A stretch of 11,657 nucleotides of DNA from DAOUBP01 sp034432655 (GTDB lineage Bacteria > Chloroflexota > Anaerolineae > CG2-30-64-16), in contig DAOUBP010000133.1 of the NCBI GenBank assembly GCA_034432655.1, positions 1-11,657 of the forward strand. The letters run 5' to 3'. The translations under genes were made by a program, and so were the position numbers. Each line of letters opens with the position of its first letter. Position 1 is the first letter of the stretch. Shown piece after piece: positions 1-5,615 of this stretch. Below the pieces are notes generated by a model. It was not told the origin of the DNA and did no database searches. It saw only the letters and a list, made by a program, of their open reading frames with translations.

Positions 1-170
1 ATGATTCGCTTCACTGAGTCAGTCTCCGGGTTGATCGAATGGAAGCCTACCACTTGCGTCAGTGATGAGCTTTCAGGGTCAGATTATGAGGGGTCAGACT
101 GTGATCGTCCCAAGAGGATTCTGTGAGGAGGCTGAGAAGTTGCCATCGTTCTTCCAATCCGATCCCGATG
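1..170. other. Unassigned sequence beyond the permease breakpoint
   Basis: From about 171 down to the window edge the sequence no longer continues the permease gene and shows no convincing protein homology on either strand. It holds an imperfect direct repeat, GGGTCAGATTATGA (76-89) and GGGTCAGACTGTGA (91-104), matching at 12 of 14 positions. It may be the edge of a mobile element, a deletion scar or an assembly join. I cannot tell which. Confidence 0.4.
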
Positions 171-446
171 GCTGAGGATATCCTGCCCGGTGTCGTTGGT
201 CCCCAGCAGGTGCGCCGCGCTGGGCCGCTCCAGCGGTTGGCCCGTGAGCGCGTGCGGGTCATAGGGGGCCAGAACCGGCGCCAGGAGCGCGACGAGGATG
301 AAGATGGCCAGGATATAGAGGCCAAGCGTTTCTGGGCGCCTCCTCGCTGTGGACTGCCCCGGCTCGACGGCGCTATGGAAAGCGGCGACACGTCGCCGCA
401 ATCCAAACGGCGGCTCGCCGCCTCTGAGAAACTCGCTCTTGCCCAT
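84..446 (-). pseudogene. Truncated NikC/DppC-type ABC transporter permease
   Basis: This is the N-terminal third of an inner-membrane permease of the nickel/dipeptide/oligopeptide ABC importer family. About 90 residues match the family: a charged cytoplasmic start, one membrane segment (LGLYILAIFILVALLAPVLA), an APYDPHA stretch and the hallmark LLGTNDTGQDILS. In intact relatives that hallmark is followed by a basic segment and several more membrane helices with the EAA loop. Here the reading frame leaves the family at about position 171 and ends at 84 after some 28 unrelated residues, against a usual length near 280-300. The ATG at 446 overlaps the TGA of the upstream permease (TGATG), so the two were translationally coupled. 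The product is probably non-functional unless the break is an assembly artefact. Confidence 0.8.
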
Positions 447-1477
447 CACCCACTCCCCACCCGCGGGTCGAGCCGGGCATTGATCTCATCGGCCAGCAGA
501 TTGGCCGTGAGCACCACGAACGCCACGACCAGGAAGGCCCCCTGAAGTAGCGGGTAATCGCGCACGGCCACCGCGTCGAAGATCAGCCGTCCCATGCCGG
601 GATAGGCGAAAAGGGTTTCGATGAAGATCGCGCCGGTGACCGCCATGCCCATCTGCGCGCCGAGCTGCGCCACGAACGGCAGCAGTGCGTTGCGCAGCGC
701 ATGGCTACGCTTCAGCCGCATCTCGGCCAGCCCCTTGGCGCGCGCTACCAGCATGAAGTCCTCGCCCAGCACGCTCACCATGCTGTTGCGGATCAGCAGC
801 ACCTTGGCGCCGGCCAGGTGCAGCGTCAGCGTGACTGCGGGCAGGATCAGATGGTGGGCCACGTCGCCGGCCGCAGCCAGCGCGTGCGGGTAGGATGCGA
901 AAGCGGTGCGGCCGCCGGCCAGCGGCAGCCAGCCCAACCGCGCGCCGAACAGGATCAGCAGGCCGACCCCCAGCACGTACACCGGCGCGTTGCTGGCGAC
1001 GATCCCGATCGTCACGGCCCAACGGTCGCCGCGGCTGCCGCGCTGCCACCCGGCCTCCGCGCCCAGCCAGATGCCGATCAGTGAGGCCAGCGTCAGGCTG
1101 GTCAGCGTCAGCAGCAGCGTCCACGGCAGCCGGCCGGCGATCAGCTCGACCACCGGCCGGTTGAGCCAGATAGACCAGCCCAGGTCGCCCCGCGCTGCGC
1201 CGGCCAGATAGGCCAGATATTGCTGGCCCAGCGGCCGATCCAGGCCGTAGTACGCGGCCAGCCTGCTCCGCACCGCCTCATCCGCCACGTAGCTCGCCGC
1301 GTCCCGATCGAAGAGCGCGTCCAGCGGGTCGCCGGGCAGCAGCCGCGGCAGGAGGAAGTTGAGGGTCAGCACAACCCATAACGTCAGCAGGTAGGGAATG
1401 AGGCGCCGGATCACGCGTTGAGCAGCGCGTCCACGCCCCCGAGCGTCGCCTGCGCCCGGCGTAGTTGGTTCAGGCAT
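446..1477 (-). CDS. NikB/DppB-type ABC transporter permease
   Basis: This 343-aa protein is the first transmembrane subunit of an ABC importer of the nickel/peptide family. It shows a first membrane helix at about residues 26-44, LPGDPLDALF (47-56), the periplasmic GDLGWS (97-102), further helices at about 119-139, 155-179, 207-228 and 311-328, an EAA-type loop that contacts the ATPase (about 239-267, containing ARAKGL) and the typical ending LLADEINARLDPRV. Length and order match full-length relatives. I chose the ATG at 1477, which overlaps the end of the upstream gene by 8 bp. A longer frame exists but its extra residues fall inside the upstream gene. Whether it carries nickel, a metal chelate or peptide cannot be read from the permease; the CooT and His-rich neighbours favour a metal. 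Confidence 0.88.
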   Translation of the reverse strand: MPEPTTPGAGDARGRGRAAQRVIRRLIPYLLTLWVVLTLNFLLPRLLPGDPLDALFDRDAASYVADEAVRSRLAAYYGLDRPLGQQYLAYLAGAARGDLGWSIWLNRPVVELIAGRLPWTLLLTLTSLTLASLIGIWLGAEAGWQRGSRGDRWAVTIGIVASNAPVYVLGVGLLILFGARLGWLPLAGGRTAFASYPHALAAAGDVAHHLILPAVTLTLHLAGAKVLLIRNSMVSVLGEDFMLVARAKGLAEMRLKRSHALRNALLPFVAQLGAQMGMAVTGAIFIETLFAYPGMGRLIFDAVAVRDYPLLQGAFLVVAFVVLTANLLADEINARLDPRVGSG

Positions 1478-2636
1478 GCGGCGCGATCCCTCCCAGGGGC
1501 GCCTCCTGGTCTGCCGGCATATGTCGGTTGACGGCTTCAGGGACGCTGTCCAGCGCCGGGACATAGACCTTGATGTCCAGCAGCGGGCTGCCATCCAGGG
1601 CATCCACCCCGCGCACGATCAGGCGATTCCCTTCCCTGCGGATCAAATCGGCCACGCAGAAGGCGATGGGGTTGGGTCGGTTAGGCGAGCGGCTGGCAAA
1701 GACCCCGACCGGCGCCTCGCTAAACGGAGTGGGCGATTGCAGAACCTCGCGGTTGGCCCGGTCACCCCAGTAGAGCACGATCACGTGCGAGCAATGTTCG
1801 ATCCCCTTGAGCGCGGGGGCGAACGACGGGAAAACCTCCAGGGTGGCTTCGTTCTCCGACAGACGGCCCTGCCGCGGCGCCTGATCGCGTTGTTTATATG
1901 GGCTATGAATGACGCCAATGGGGTTCAGTTGAAATCGTTGTACGCCTGCGTCGTCAGGCATAGGAGTCTCCTGGTCGGTTCGTCTGTCAGTCGGATAGTC
2001 GGTCGGTTGGACCTCAGATGCCCACGGCTTGCGCGCTAACGCCACGTAGCGGTCGGCGCCGTCCAGGATGGAGAGCGGCTCCAGGCCGGCGTCGCGCAGC
2101 AGACGCGCCATCAGGTCGGGGTCGGGCACGCGATCCTCGGCCACGGCCCCGCCGGCCTCTCGGTGCAGGTCGTTGATGAACTGGCGGCTGTTGGCATGAC
2201 ACACGACCAGCGTGCCGCCCGGGGCCAGGCAACGCGCCAGCGCCGTCAGCGCAGCCCGTTTGTCGCTGAAGTGCGGCAGCACAGCGTTGCAGATGACCCA
2301 GTCGAACGCGGCGGCGCGTACCGGCGGACGATGCGCGTCCGCCTGCACCAGCAGGGGCGGACGGCTGTCCGCCCCCTTGGCTGCGGCGCGGTGTAACATC
2401 TCCCGCGAGACATCCAGCCCCACCACGCGGCCCCGTTCCCCGGCGGCGACCGTCAGCAGCGGGAAGAGGATGCCGGTCCCGCAGCCGACGTCCAGCACTC
2501 GCGCGCCGGCCCCGATGTCCAGCCCGGCGATGATCTCGGCCAGCCGGCCGCGCACTTCGTCGGTCGTCTTCTGATCCCAGGTCGCGGCGGCCTGGTTGAA
2601 GAAGGCCTGTTGATCGGCAACCGAGGCGCCCATCAT
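1470..2636 (-). CDS. Fusion of class I SAM methyltransferase and TrmO/TsaA-like domain
   Basis: This 388-aa protein has two domains. Residues 1 to about 205 form a class I SAM methyltransferase: motif I VLDVGCGTG (47-55), the acidic GLD (73-75), QADAHRPP, a motif IV-like CNAVLPHF (116-123) and LAPGGTLVV (137-145). Residues about 233-372 match the TrmO/TsaA (YaeB) family, with IGVIHSPY (240-247), RQGR (255-258) and the hallmark SRSPNRPNPI (315-324). E. coli TrmO N6-methylates t6A37 in tRNA using SAM. The linker (PTDYPTDRRTD, 211-221) is encoded by CCGACT-type repeats. Met226 (ATG at 1961) has its own Shine-Dalgarno AGGAG six bases upstream, so the TrmO part could also be made alone (163 aa). 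The start overlaps the upstream stop by 4 bp (ATGA); the GTG/TTG-free choice ATG 2636 is followed by a second ATG at 2633. Substrates are unknown. Confidence 0.85.
   Translation of the reverse strand: MMGASVADQQAFFNQAAATWDQKTTDEVRGRLAEIIAGLDIGAGARVLDVGCGTGILFPLLTVAAGERGRVVGLDVSREMLHRAAAKGADSRPPLLVQADAHRPPVRAAAFDWVICNAVLPHFSDKRAALTALARCLAPGGTLVVCHANSRQFINDLHREAGGAVAEDRVPDPDLMARLLRDAGLEPLSILDGADRYVALARKPWASEVQPTDYPTDRRTDQETPMPDDAGVQRFQLNPIGVIHSPYKQRDQAPRQGRLSENEATLEVFPSFAPALKGIEHCSHVIVLYWGDRANREVLQSPTPFSEAPVGVFASRSPNRPNPIAFCVADLIRREGNRLIVRGVDALDGSPLLDIKVYVPALDSVPEAVNRHMPADQEAPLGGIAPHA
1953..1970 (-). promoter_or_regulatory. Internal ribosome binding site for the TrmO domain
   Basis: Reading the minus strand, AGGAG-ACTCCT precedes the in-frame ATG at 1961, with six bases between AGGAG and the start, an ideal Shine-Dalgarno arrangement inside the fusion gene. 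AGGAG and CTCCT are also perfect inverted repeats around one A, so the site could fold on itself. This would allow internal initiation of a free TrmO-like protein. That it is used is an inference. Confidence 0.5.
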
Positions 2637-3202
2637 CTGCTATGCTCCCCCAGTTCCCCTGGCACACCTGCGACGGGCAGGACGCGTTCGCGGTCGGCCG
2701 CGGCAATAAGCCGATAGGCCGGCCGGTAGGCTGCGCGGTACTGCGCCGAATGGTGGACGGCCGCATCGCCGTTCGCTGCCAGCCACGCGGCGAAGGCCGC
2801 CACGTCACCCAGCGCTGGCCAACGGCCGGCCCGGCTCGCCTGAACCGCCTCCGCCCATACGGCAGCCAGCTCCTCCGGTGTGCCCCACCGCGTCCCGGCC
2901 GCGGCCAGGCACGCCTTCAGCAGCCGCTCCGGGTTGCCCCCGCGCGCCTTGAACGGGCGCAGATGGACGCGCAGCAAGCGGCCGTCGGGCCGCACCGGCT
3001 CGTAGAGCAGCTCATCCGCCGCAGGCGAGACCGCTTCATACTCGGCCAGCAGCCGCGCGGCGAACGCCTCCGGGTCGGCGGCCAGGTGCTCCGGCCCTAG
3101 AGTGCCCTGATAGAGCAGCTTGTACGCGTCCTGCCACGTCATCCGCGGATAGCGCGCCAGGTGCGTGTCAAGCGTTTCCAGCAGATCCTGTACGGTTGTC
3201 AT
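2633..3202 (-). CDS. Conserved-looking protein of unknown function (189 aa)
   Basis: I cannot name this family with confidence. The protein is soluble, with no signal peptide or membrane helix. Visible features are an N-terminal helix with RYPRMTWQDAYKLLYQGTLG (18-37), LLRVHLRPFKARGGNPERLL (about 74-93) and a C-terminal AVHHSAQYRAAYRPAYRLI, in which paired His and several Tyr/Arg residues look like conserved functional positions. I chose the ATG at 3202: GGAG lies eight bases upstream, and the start sits one base after the stop of the preceding methyltransferase. A longer frame reaching 3361 would overlap that gene heavily. Its end overlaps the fusion gene by 4 bp. Such tight coupling between two methyltransferases and an importer implies a shared pathway, perhaps making or modifying a small molecule, but this is inference. 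Confidence 0.8.
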   Translation of the reverse strand: MTTVQDLLETLDTHLARYPRMTWQDAYKLLYQGTLGPEHLAADPEAFAARLLAEYEAVSPAADELLYEPVRPDGRLLRVHLRPFKARGGNPERLLKACLAAAGTRWGTPEELAAVWAEAVQASRAGRWPALGDVAAFAAWLAANGDAAVHHSAQYRAAYRPAYRLIAAADRERVLPVAGVPGELGEHSR

Positions 3203-3203
3203 C

Positions 3204-4010
3204 TTACTCCAGTGGCAAGCTTGCTTTGGGTCCTTCCTCGCCGACGATCGGTTTCTGCGCGCAGACCAGTGTGTAGTGCTCCAGACCGCCCCGGCCGTCT
3301 GGCATCCGGTAGAACTCGTGCGCGTCGCCAGCCGTGATGCCAGCCTGCGCGAGCATGGCACGCCACAACTCCAGATTGAAGCCCGGCAGGAGTGGTTCGA
3401 TAGAAAAGAGCCACCCCCCAGGCGCCAGCACCCGCACTGCCTCCCGCAGGATGCCTACCGCATCCAGATCAGATGAGTGGTGATGCAGCACCCAGCCGAT
3501 CAGCGCCGCCCGAAAGGTGGCTGCGGGAAACGGCAGCGCCTCGCCAACCGCGGCTGCCACCCGCCGCAGGCCATTGCGGCGCATCAACTGCGTGCCCAGC
3601 GCGGTTGGCTCGACGTAGACTGCGCGCAAGCCCGCTTCATCATACAGCGGGGCCAGGCGTCCCCACCCCGCGCCGACATCCAGCAGCGGTCCATCCCCTG
3701 CCACATTCCGCAACATCTGACCCAGCAGGGCAAACTCGGCCTGCTCGGCCTCAGTCTCGCGCACGGCGTCGCGCGCCGCGTGGCTGATGTACTCCTGTAG
3801 CGTCGTTTCCCAATTCGCGCCGCGTTTCTGCACGACGCTGCACACCCAGTAGGCGTAGGCCGTGACCGTGGCCTCCAGGTCGGCCCCGTCGGGCAACCGG
3901 CCGGCCAGCTCATCACGCAGCCGCCGGCAGGTCAGGTCATATAATGCAAGACCGTCGCCTGCAAGCTGGCCCGCCTCCGCGTCAGTCCGTAGGTGCGTGA
4001 TGGTGGCCAT
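3204..4010 (-). CDS. Class I SAM-dependent methyltransferase (268 aa)
   Basis: This is a cytoplasmic SAM-dependent methyltransferase. Residues 1-100 are a helical N-terminal region of no known assignment. The Rossmann-type catalytic domain begins near 107 with motif I LLDVGAGWG (109-117), then the acidic VEP (133-135), GEALPFPAATF (156-166), the motif IV-like IGWVLHHHSS (171-180) and LAPGGWLFSIEP (195-206). The HHHSS after motif IV resembles the HH(F) seen in many small-molecule methyltransferases. The ATG at 4010 lies inside the preceding His-rich gene, giving a 29-bp overlap with no strong Shine-Dalgarno, so it probably depends on translation of that gene. I saw no better in-frame start. 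The substrate is unknown. Confidence 0.85.
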   Translation of the reverse strand: MATITHLRTDAEAGQLAGDGLALYDLTCRRLRDELAGRLPDGADLEATVTAYAYWVCSVVQKRGANWETTLQEYISHAARDAVRETEAEQAEFALLGQMLRNVAGDGPLLDVGAGWGRLAPLYDEAGLRAVYVEPTALGTQLMRRNGLRRVAAAVGEALPFPAATFRAALIGWVLHHHSSDLDAVGILREAVRVLAPGGWLFSIEPLLPGFNLELWRAMLAQAGITAGDAHEFYRMPDGRGGLEHYTLVCAQKPIVGEEGPKASLPLE

Positions 4011-4272
4011 ACTCGTCGTGACGATGATGCACGTGCGGGCGCTCGTGATCGGCGAGTGTGTCCGGCCCGCCCAGGTGCTCCAGCGCCCCTTGCAGGTCGC
4101 GGTTGACCCCCGCCAGCTTCTCGACCGCCGCGGCCAGGTGTTCGGCGACGTGATCGGCGCCGGCCGCCCGCGCCCGTTCGATCCAGGCGCGGTAGTCTTC
4201 GGCGTGGGACGCGTTGTGCTCCAGCCAATGCGGCAGCAGCACGCGCAACTTCTCGATGTCGTTCATGGCCAT
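3982..4272 (-). CDS. Small protein with a histidine-rich, metal-binding C-terminus
   Basis: This 96-aa protein starts at the ATG 4272, five bases after a strong GGAGG. Residues 1-70 are predicted helical: LPHWLEHNASHAEDYRAW (13-30) places His15, His19 and His23 four residues apart, on one helix face. The last 21 residues carry eight histidines (76, 80, 82, 83, 85, 90, 91, 92), a typical nickel/cobalt/zinc-binding tail like those of metallochaperones such as HypB and SlyD. I do not recognise a characterised family. It opens the operon that leads to the NikBC-like permeases and follows cooT, so nickel storage or delivery is the likeliest role (inference). Its leader carries a terminator and four hairpin repeats. 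Confidence 0.82.
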   Translation of the reverse strand: MAMNDIEKLRVLLPHWLEHNASHAEDYRAWIERARAAGADHVAEHLAAAVEKLAGVNRDLQGALEHLGGPDTLADHERPHVHHRHDEYGHHHAPTD

Positions 4273-4291
4273 GCTTGCCTCCAGATCCTAT

Positions 4292-4403
4292 CGTAACGCG
4301 AAATTCATTTCGCACCTGCCGTAATGCGAAATTCATTTCGCACCTGACGTAACGCGAGATTCATTTCGCACCTGCCGTAATGCGAAATTCATTTCGCGCC
4401 TCA
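4292..4403 (-). repeat. Four tandem 28-bp hairpin repeats in the leader of the His-rich operon
   Basis: There are four head-to-tail units of exactly 28 bp: 4292-4319, 4320-4347, 4348-4375 and 4376-4403. On the plus strand the unit is CGTAAYGCGARATTCATTTC followed by GCRCCTSM. Each contains a dyad GCGAAAT-TC-ATTTCGC with 7-bp arms; unit 3 carries one change in an arm. Read as minus-strand RNA, each would fold into a hairpin with an AUGAAU loop. The array sits between the leader terminator and the Shine-Dalgarno of the His-rich gene. There are no spacers, so it is not CRISPR. Confidence 0.9.
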
Positions 4404-4424
4404 CGCAACCAACACCCCAGAAAC

Positions 4425-4479
4425 AAAAAGGCCATGCAGGGACGTCCGGCTTCCAGCCGGATGTGACCTTCATGGCCTT
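4425..4479 (-). terminator. Intrinsic terminator (attenuator candidate) ahead of the His-rich operon
   Basis: On the minus strand, AAGGCCATG (4479-4471) pairs with CATGGCCTT (4436-4428). An inner stem TCCGGCT/AGCCGGA (4461-4455 and 4451-4445, loop GGA) is followed by UUUUUGUUU. The 5' arm overlaps the small AUGAA-loop hairpin of the leader motif (4477-4465), so the two folds compete, as expected for an attenuator. It could also simply terminate cooT transcription. Confidence 0.72.
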
Positions 4480-4494
4480 GATCCAAAGGTATGC
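4465..4494 (-). promoter_or_regulatory. Leader RNA motif, copy 2 (ahead of the His-rich operon)
   Basis: Minus strand: GCATA (4494-4490), four bases, TGGATC (4485-4480), two bases, then GGCC-ATGAA-GGTC (4477-4465) and ACATCC. The same ordered blocks occur in the cooT leader, where the hairpin is GGTC-ATGAA-GACC. The loop is identical while stem bases differ yet still pair (one G-U here), which suggests selection on RNA structure. I see no clear promoter of its own, so it may be transcribed from the cooT promoter. Confidence 0.6.
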
Positions 4495-4520
4495 GGTTGT
4501 AAGTTAACCTCACCCCCCGA

Positions 4521-4545
4521 CCTCCTCTCCTGAAAGGAGAGGGGG
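4521..4545. repeat. Inverted repeat downstream of cooT
   Basis: CCTCTCCT (4524-4531), loop GAA, AGGAGAGG (4535-4542) forms a perfect 8-bp stem, extendable to 11 bp with one G-T pair. No T-run follows on either strand, so it is not a classical intrinsic terminator. It lies ten bases past the cooT stop and may protect the mRNA 3' end or be a dispersed intergenic repeat. Confidence 0.6.
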
Positions 4546-4554
4546 GCAACAAGG

Positions 4555-4761
4555 TTACGTCGCCACCGGCTCCGGCAGCGGCGTCACATAGATGCGATGC
4601 TTGAGCAGATCAATTCTGTCAATGCGCCCCCGCACCAGCTTCTGCTCTCCCAGCAGGGAGGAGAACAGCAGCACGTCCCCCTCCGGCTGCACCTGCATCA
4701 CGTCGCGCATCAGCACATGCTCGCCGTCGGGCGCCGTGACCAACACAGTCGCCTCGCACAT
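4555..4761 (-). CDS. cooT: CooT-family nickel-binding protein
   Basis: This 68-aa protein matches the CooT family (Pfam PF10133): MCEATVLV at the start with the invariant Cys2, a central MRDVMQVQPEGD, and LLGEQKLVRGRIDRIDLLKHRIYV at the C-terminal end (residues 36-59), which are the usual conserved blocks at the usual length. In carboxydotrophs CooT binds Ni(II) as a dimer through Cys2 and helps nickel maturation of carbon monoxide dehydrogenase. No coo genes are visible here, so this is a family member with an unproven target. I chose the ATG at 4761 (GGAGGT six bases upstream) because it puts Cys at position 2; an upstream in-frame extension to 4797 would cross the terminator U-run and displace Cys2. 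It has its own strong promoter and a structured leader. Confidence 0.93.
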   Translation of the reverse strand: MCEATVLVTAPDGEHVLMRDVMQVQPEGDVLLFSSLLGEQKLVRGRIDRIDLLKHRIYVTPLPEPVAT

Positions 4762-4783
4762 GGGATGACCTCCGTGTCGCAAC

Positions 4784-4849
4784 AAAAAAGACCACAACTC
4801 CCGCCATCCGCACGCGGACGACCTCCCTTCATGGGTGGGGTGTGGTCTT
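4784..4849 (-). terminator. Intrinsic terminator in the cooT leader
   Basis: On the minus strand AAGACCACA (4849-4841) pairs perfectly with TGTGGTCTT (4796-4788), enclosing a smaller stem TCCGC/GCGGA (4818-4814 and 4811-4807), and is followed by six T (4789-4784). It ends about 22 bases before the cooT start, inside the transcript driven by the promoter at 4908-4936, so it must be read through for cooT expression. Its 5' arm overlaps the GGTC-ATGAA-GACC hairpin (4856-4844), giving mutually exclusive folds. Confidence 0.78.
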
Positions 4850-4900
4850 CATGACCTGCGATCCATTTCCGCTATGCCCGGCCGCTTCATGCTGCCAGGC
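4838..4900 (-). promoter_or_regulatory. Leader RNA motif, copy 1 (cooT attenuator or riboswitch candidate)
   Basis: The predicted cooT transcript begins near 4901. Its first element is a hairpin GCCTGGC/GCCGGGC (4900-4894 and 4882-4876, one G-U) whose loop contains GC-ATGAA-GC. Then come GCATA (4877-4873), TGGATC (4865-4860), GGTC-ATGAA-GACC (4856-4844) and ACACCC, the blocks shared with the second leader. A further CCC-ATGAA-GGG hairpin follows at 4835-4825, then the terminator's closing arm. I do not recognise it as a named riboswitch class. The ligand is unknown; nickel or cobalt is a guess from the downstream genes. Confidence 0.6.
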
Positions 4901-4907
4901 GTTCACG

Positions 4908-4936
4908 AGTATAACCGAACAGCGAGCGATTGTCAA
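4908..4936 (-). promoter_or_regulatory. Sigma70-type promoter of cooT
   Basis: Minus strand TTGACA (4936-4931), a 17-bp spacer, then TATACT (4913-4908): a perfect -35 box and a one-mismatch -10 box at ideal spacing. Predicted start of transcription is near 4901, giving a leader of about 140 bases before the cooT ATG at 4761. It lies 34 bp past the stop of the upstream gene. Confidence 0.85.
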
Positions 4937-4969
4937 AAACGCACAAACCCAGGCAGATTTCCAGCACCT

Positions 4970-5452
4970 TTATGCCAGCACAATCAACCCTTTGGGCACC
5001 GCGTCCACCAGCCGTTTCGCGTAAGAAAGAGGGATGCGCTGCTCTTGAAGCGCAGCGTGGATGCCGTGCATCACGATGACGTCATATGTCTTCTGAGAGA
5101 AGAAGGCGCGCCAGTTGGCCGACCAGCCGAAGCAGCCGTCCACCAGGGTCAGGCCCTCTAACGGCCTGGCGCGCTCCTGCAGCCGGCGTTGCCACTCGGT
5201 CAACGGCTCCTCGGTCAGACAGATGACCAGGACGGACTGGTCGAGCAGCGCGCTGGTAGTGGCCAGCGCATAGACGTTATCGAAGCCGGGGGCCCTGCCG
5301 TCTTCCGGCACGGCGATCTGCAAGCACCCCTCGGCCTCATGGCCGTTACCGGCCGGCGGATCGGTCAGGAGTATTGCGGGGAGGTCTGATGACGAAACGG
5401 CCGCCGGCTGAGGGCCGGCCGGCAAGGGATGAGATGAATCGGACCGGGACAT
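4970..5452 (-). CDS. Unrecognised protein under cobalamin riboswitch control
   Basis: I do not recognise this 160-aa protein. It has no signal peptide or membrane helix. The first 25 residues are Ser/Pro-rich and probably disordered. The rest alternates hydrophobic strands and helices in a Rossmann-like pattern: ILLTDPP, VLVICLTEEPLTEWQRRLQE, LEGLTLVDGCFGWSANWRAFF, YDVIVMHGIHAAL and, at the very end, GLIVLA. The late part resembles the end of a methyltransferase-like fold, but no SAM-binding glycine motif is visible. I chose the ATG at 5452 (AGGAG five bases upstream); the frame extends to 5671 but would run through the terminator and riboswitch. The upstream AdoCbl riboswitch plus terminator implies repression when cobalamin is plentiful, so a role in corrinoid or cobalt/nickel handling is inferred. 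Confidence 0.75.
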   Translation of the reverse strand: MSRSDSSHPLPAGPQPAAVSSSDLPAILLTDPPAGNGHEAEGCLQIAVPEDGRAPGFDNVYALATTSALLDQSVLVICLTEEPLTEWQRRLQERARPLEGLTLVDGCFGWSANWRAFFSQKTYDVIVMHGIHAALQEQRIPLSYAKRLVDAVPKGLIVLA

Positions 5453-5525
5453 GTTGCTCCTTTCGTCGTGCGCGAAAAATGATGATAGTGTCAACGCGGG
5501 AAAGGAGCGGGGAGAACCGCGAGGC

Positions 5526-5561
5526 AAACAAAACGCCTCCCCGCACGAAGCAAGGAGGCGT
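5526..5561 (-). terminator. Intrinsic terminator, expression platform of the cobalamin riboswitch
   Basis: On the minus strand ACGCCTCC (5561-5554) pairs perfectly with GGAGGCGT (5540-5533) and is followed by TTTTGTTT (5533-5526). It sits about 55 bases after the riboswitch and 74 bases before the gene start at 5452, the expected place for a transcription-terminating platform. Confidence 0.8.
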
Positions 5562-5615
5562 CGCAAACCAACGAGCGTCCGCCACATCCTTTCCTGCGAA
5601 GGCCGTGGCAACAAG

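Noticed and set aside
123..545. 140-codon plus-strand frame over the permease junction
   Set aside because: It is antisense to two permease genes with recognisable motifs and has no domain.
2014..2808. 264-codon minus-strand frame
   Set aside because: It is an Arg/Gly/Pro-rich shadow of the methyltransferase in a different frame.
4292..4403. CRISPR array
   Set aside because: The 28-bp units are directly adjacent with no spacers, and there are no cas genes nearby.
4521..4545. Intrinsic terminator of cooT
   Set aside because: The stem is strong but no U-run follows on the minus strand, so it is listed only as an inverted repeat.
4361..4552. 63-codon minus-strand frame through the leader and repeats
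   Set aside because: It spans a terminator hairpin and tandem repeats whose 28-bp unit is not a multiple of three. There is no family match.
4784..4900. Known NiCo (czcD) riboswitch
   Set aside because: Context is tempting, but I could not identify its conserved junction sequences or four-stem layout by eye. Left as an unnamed leader element.
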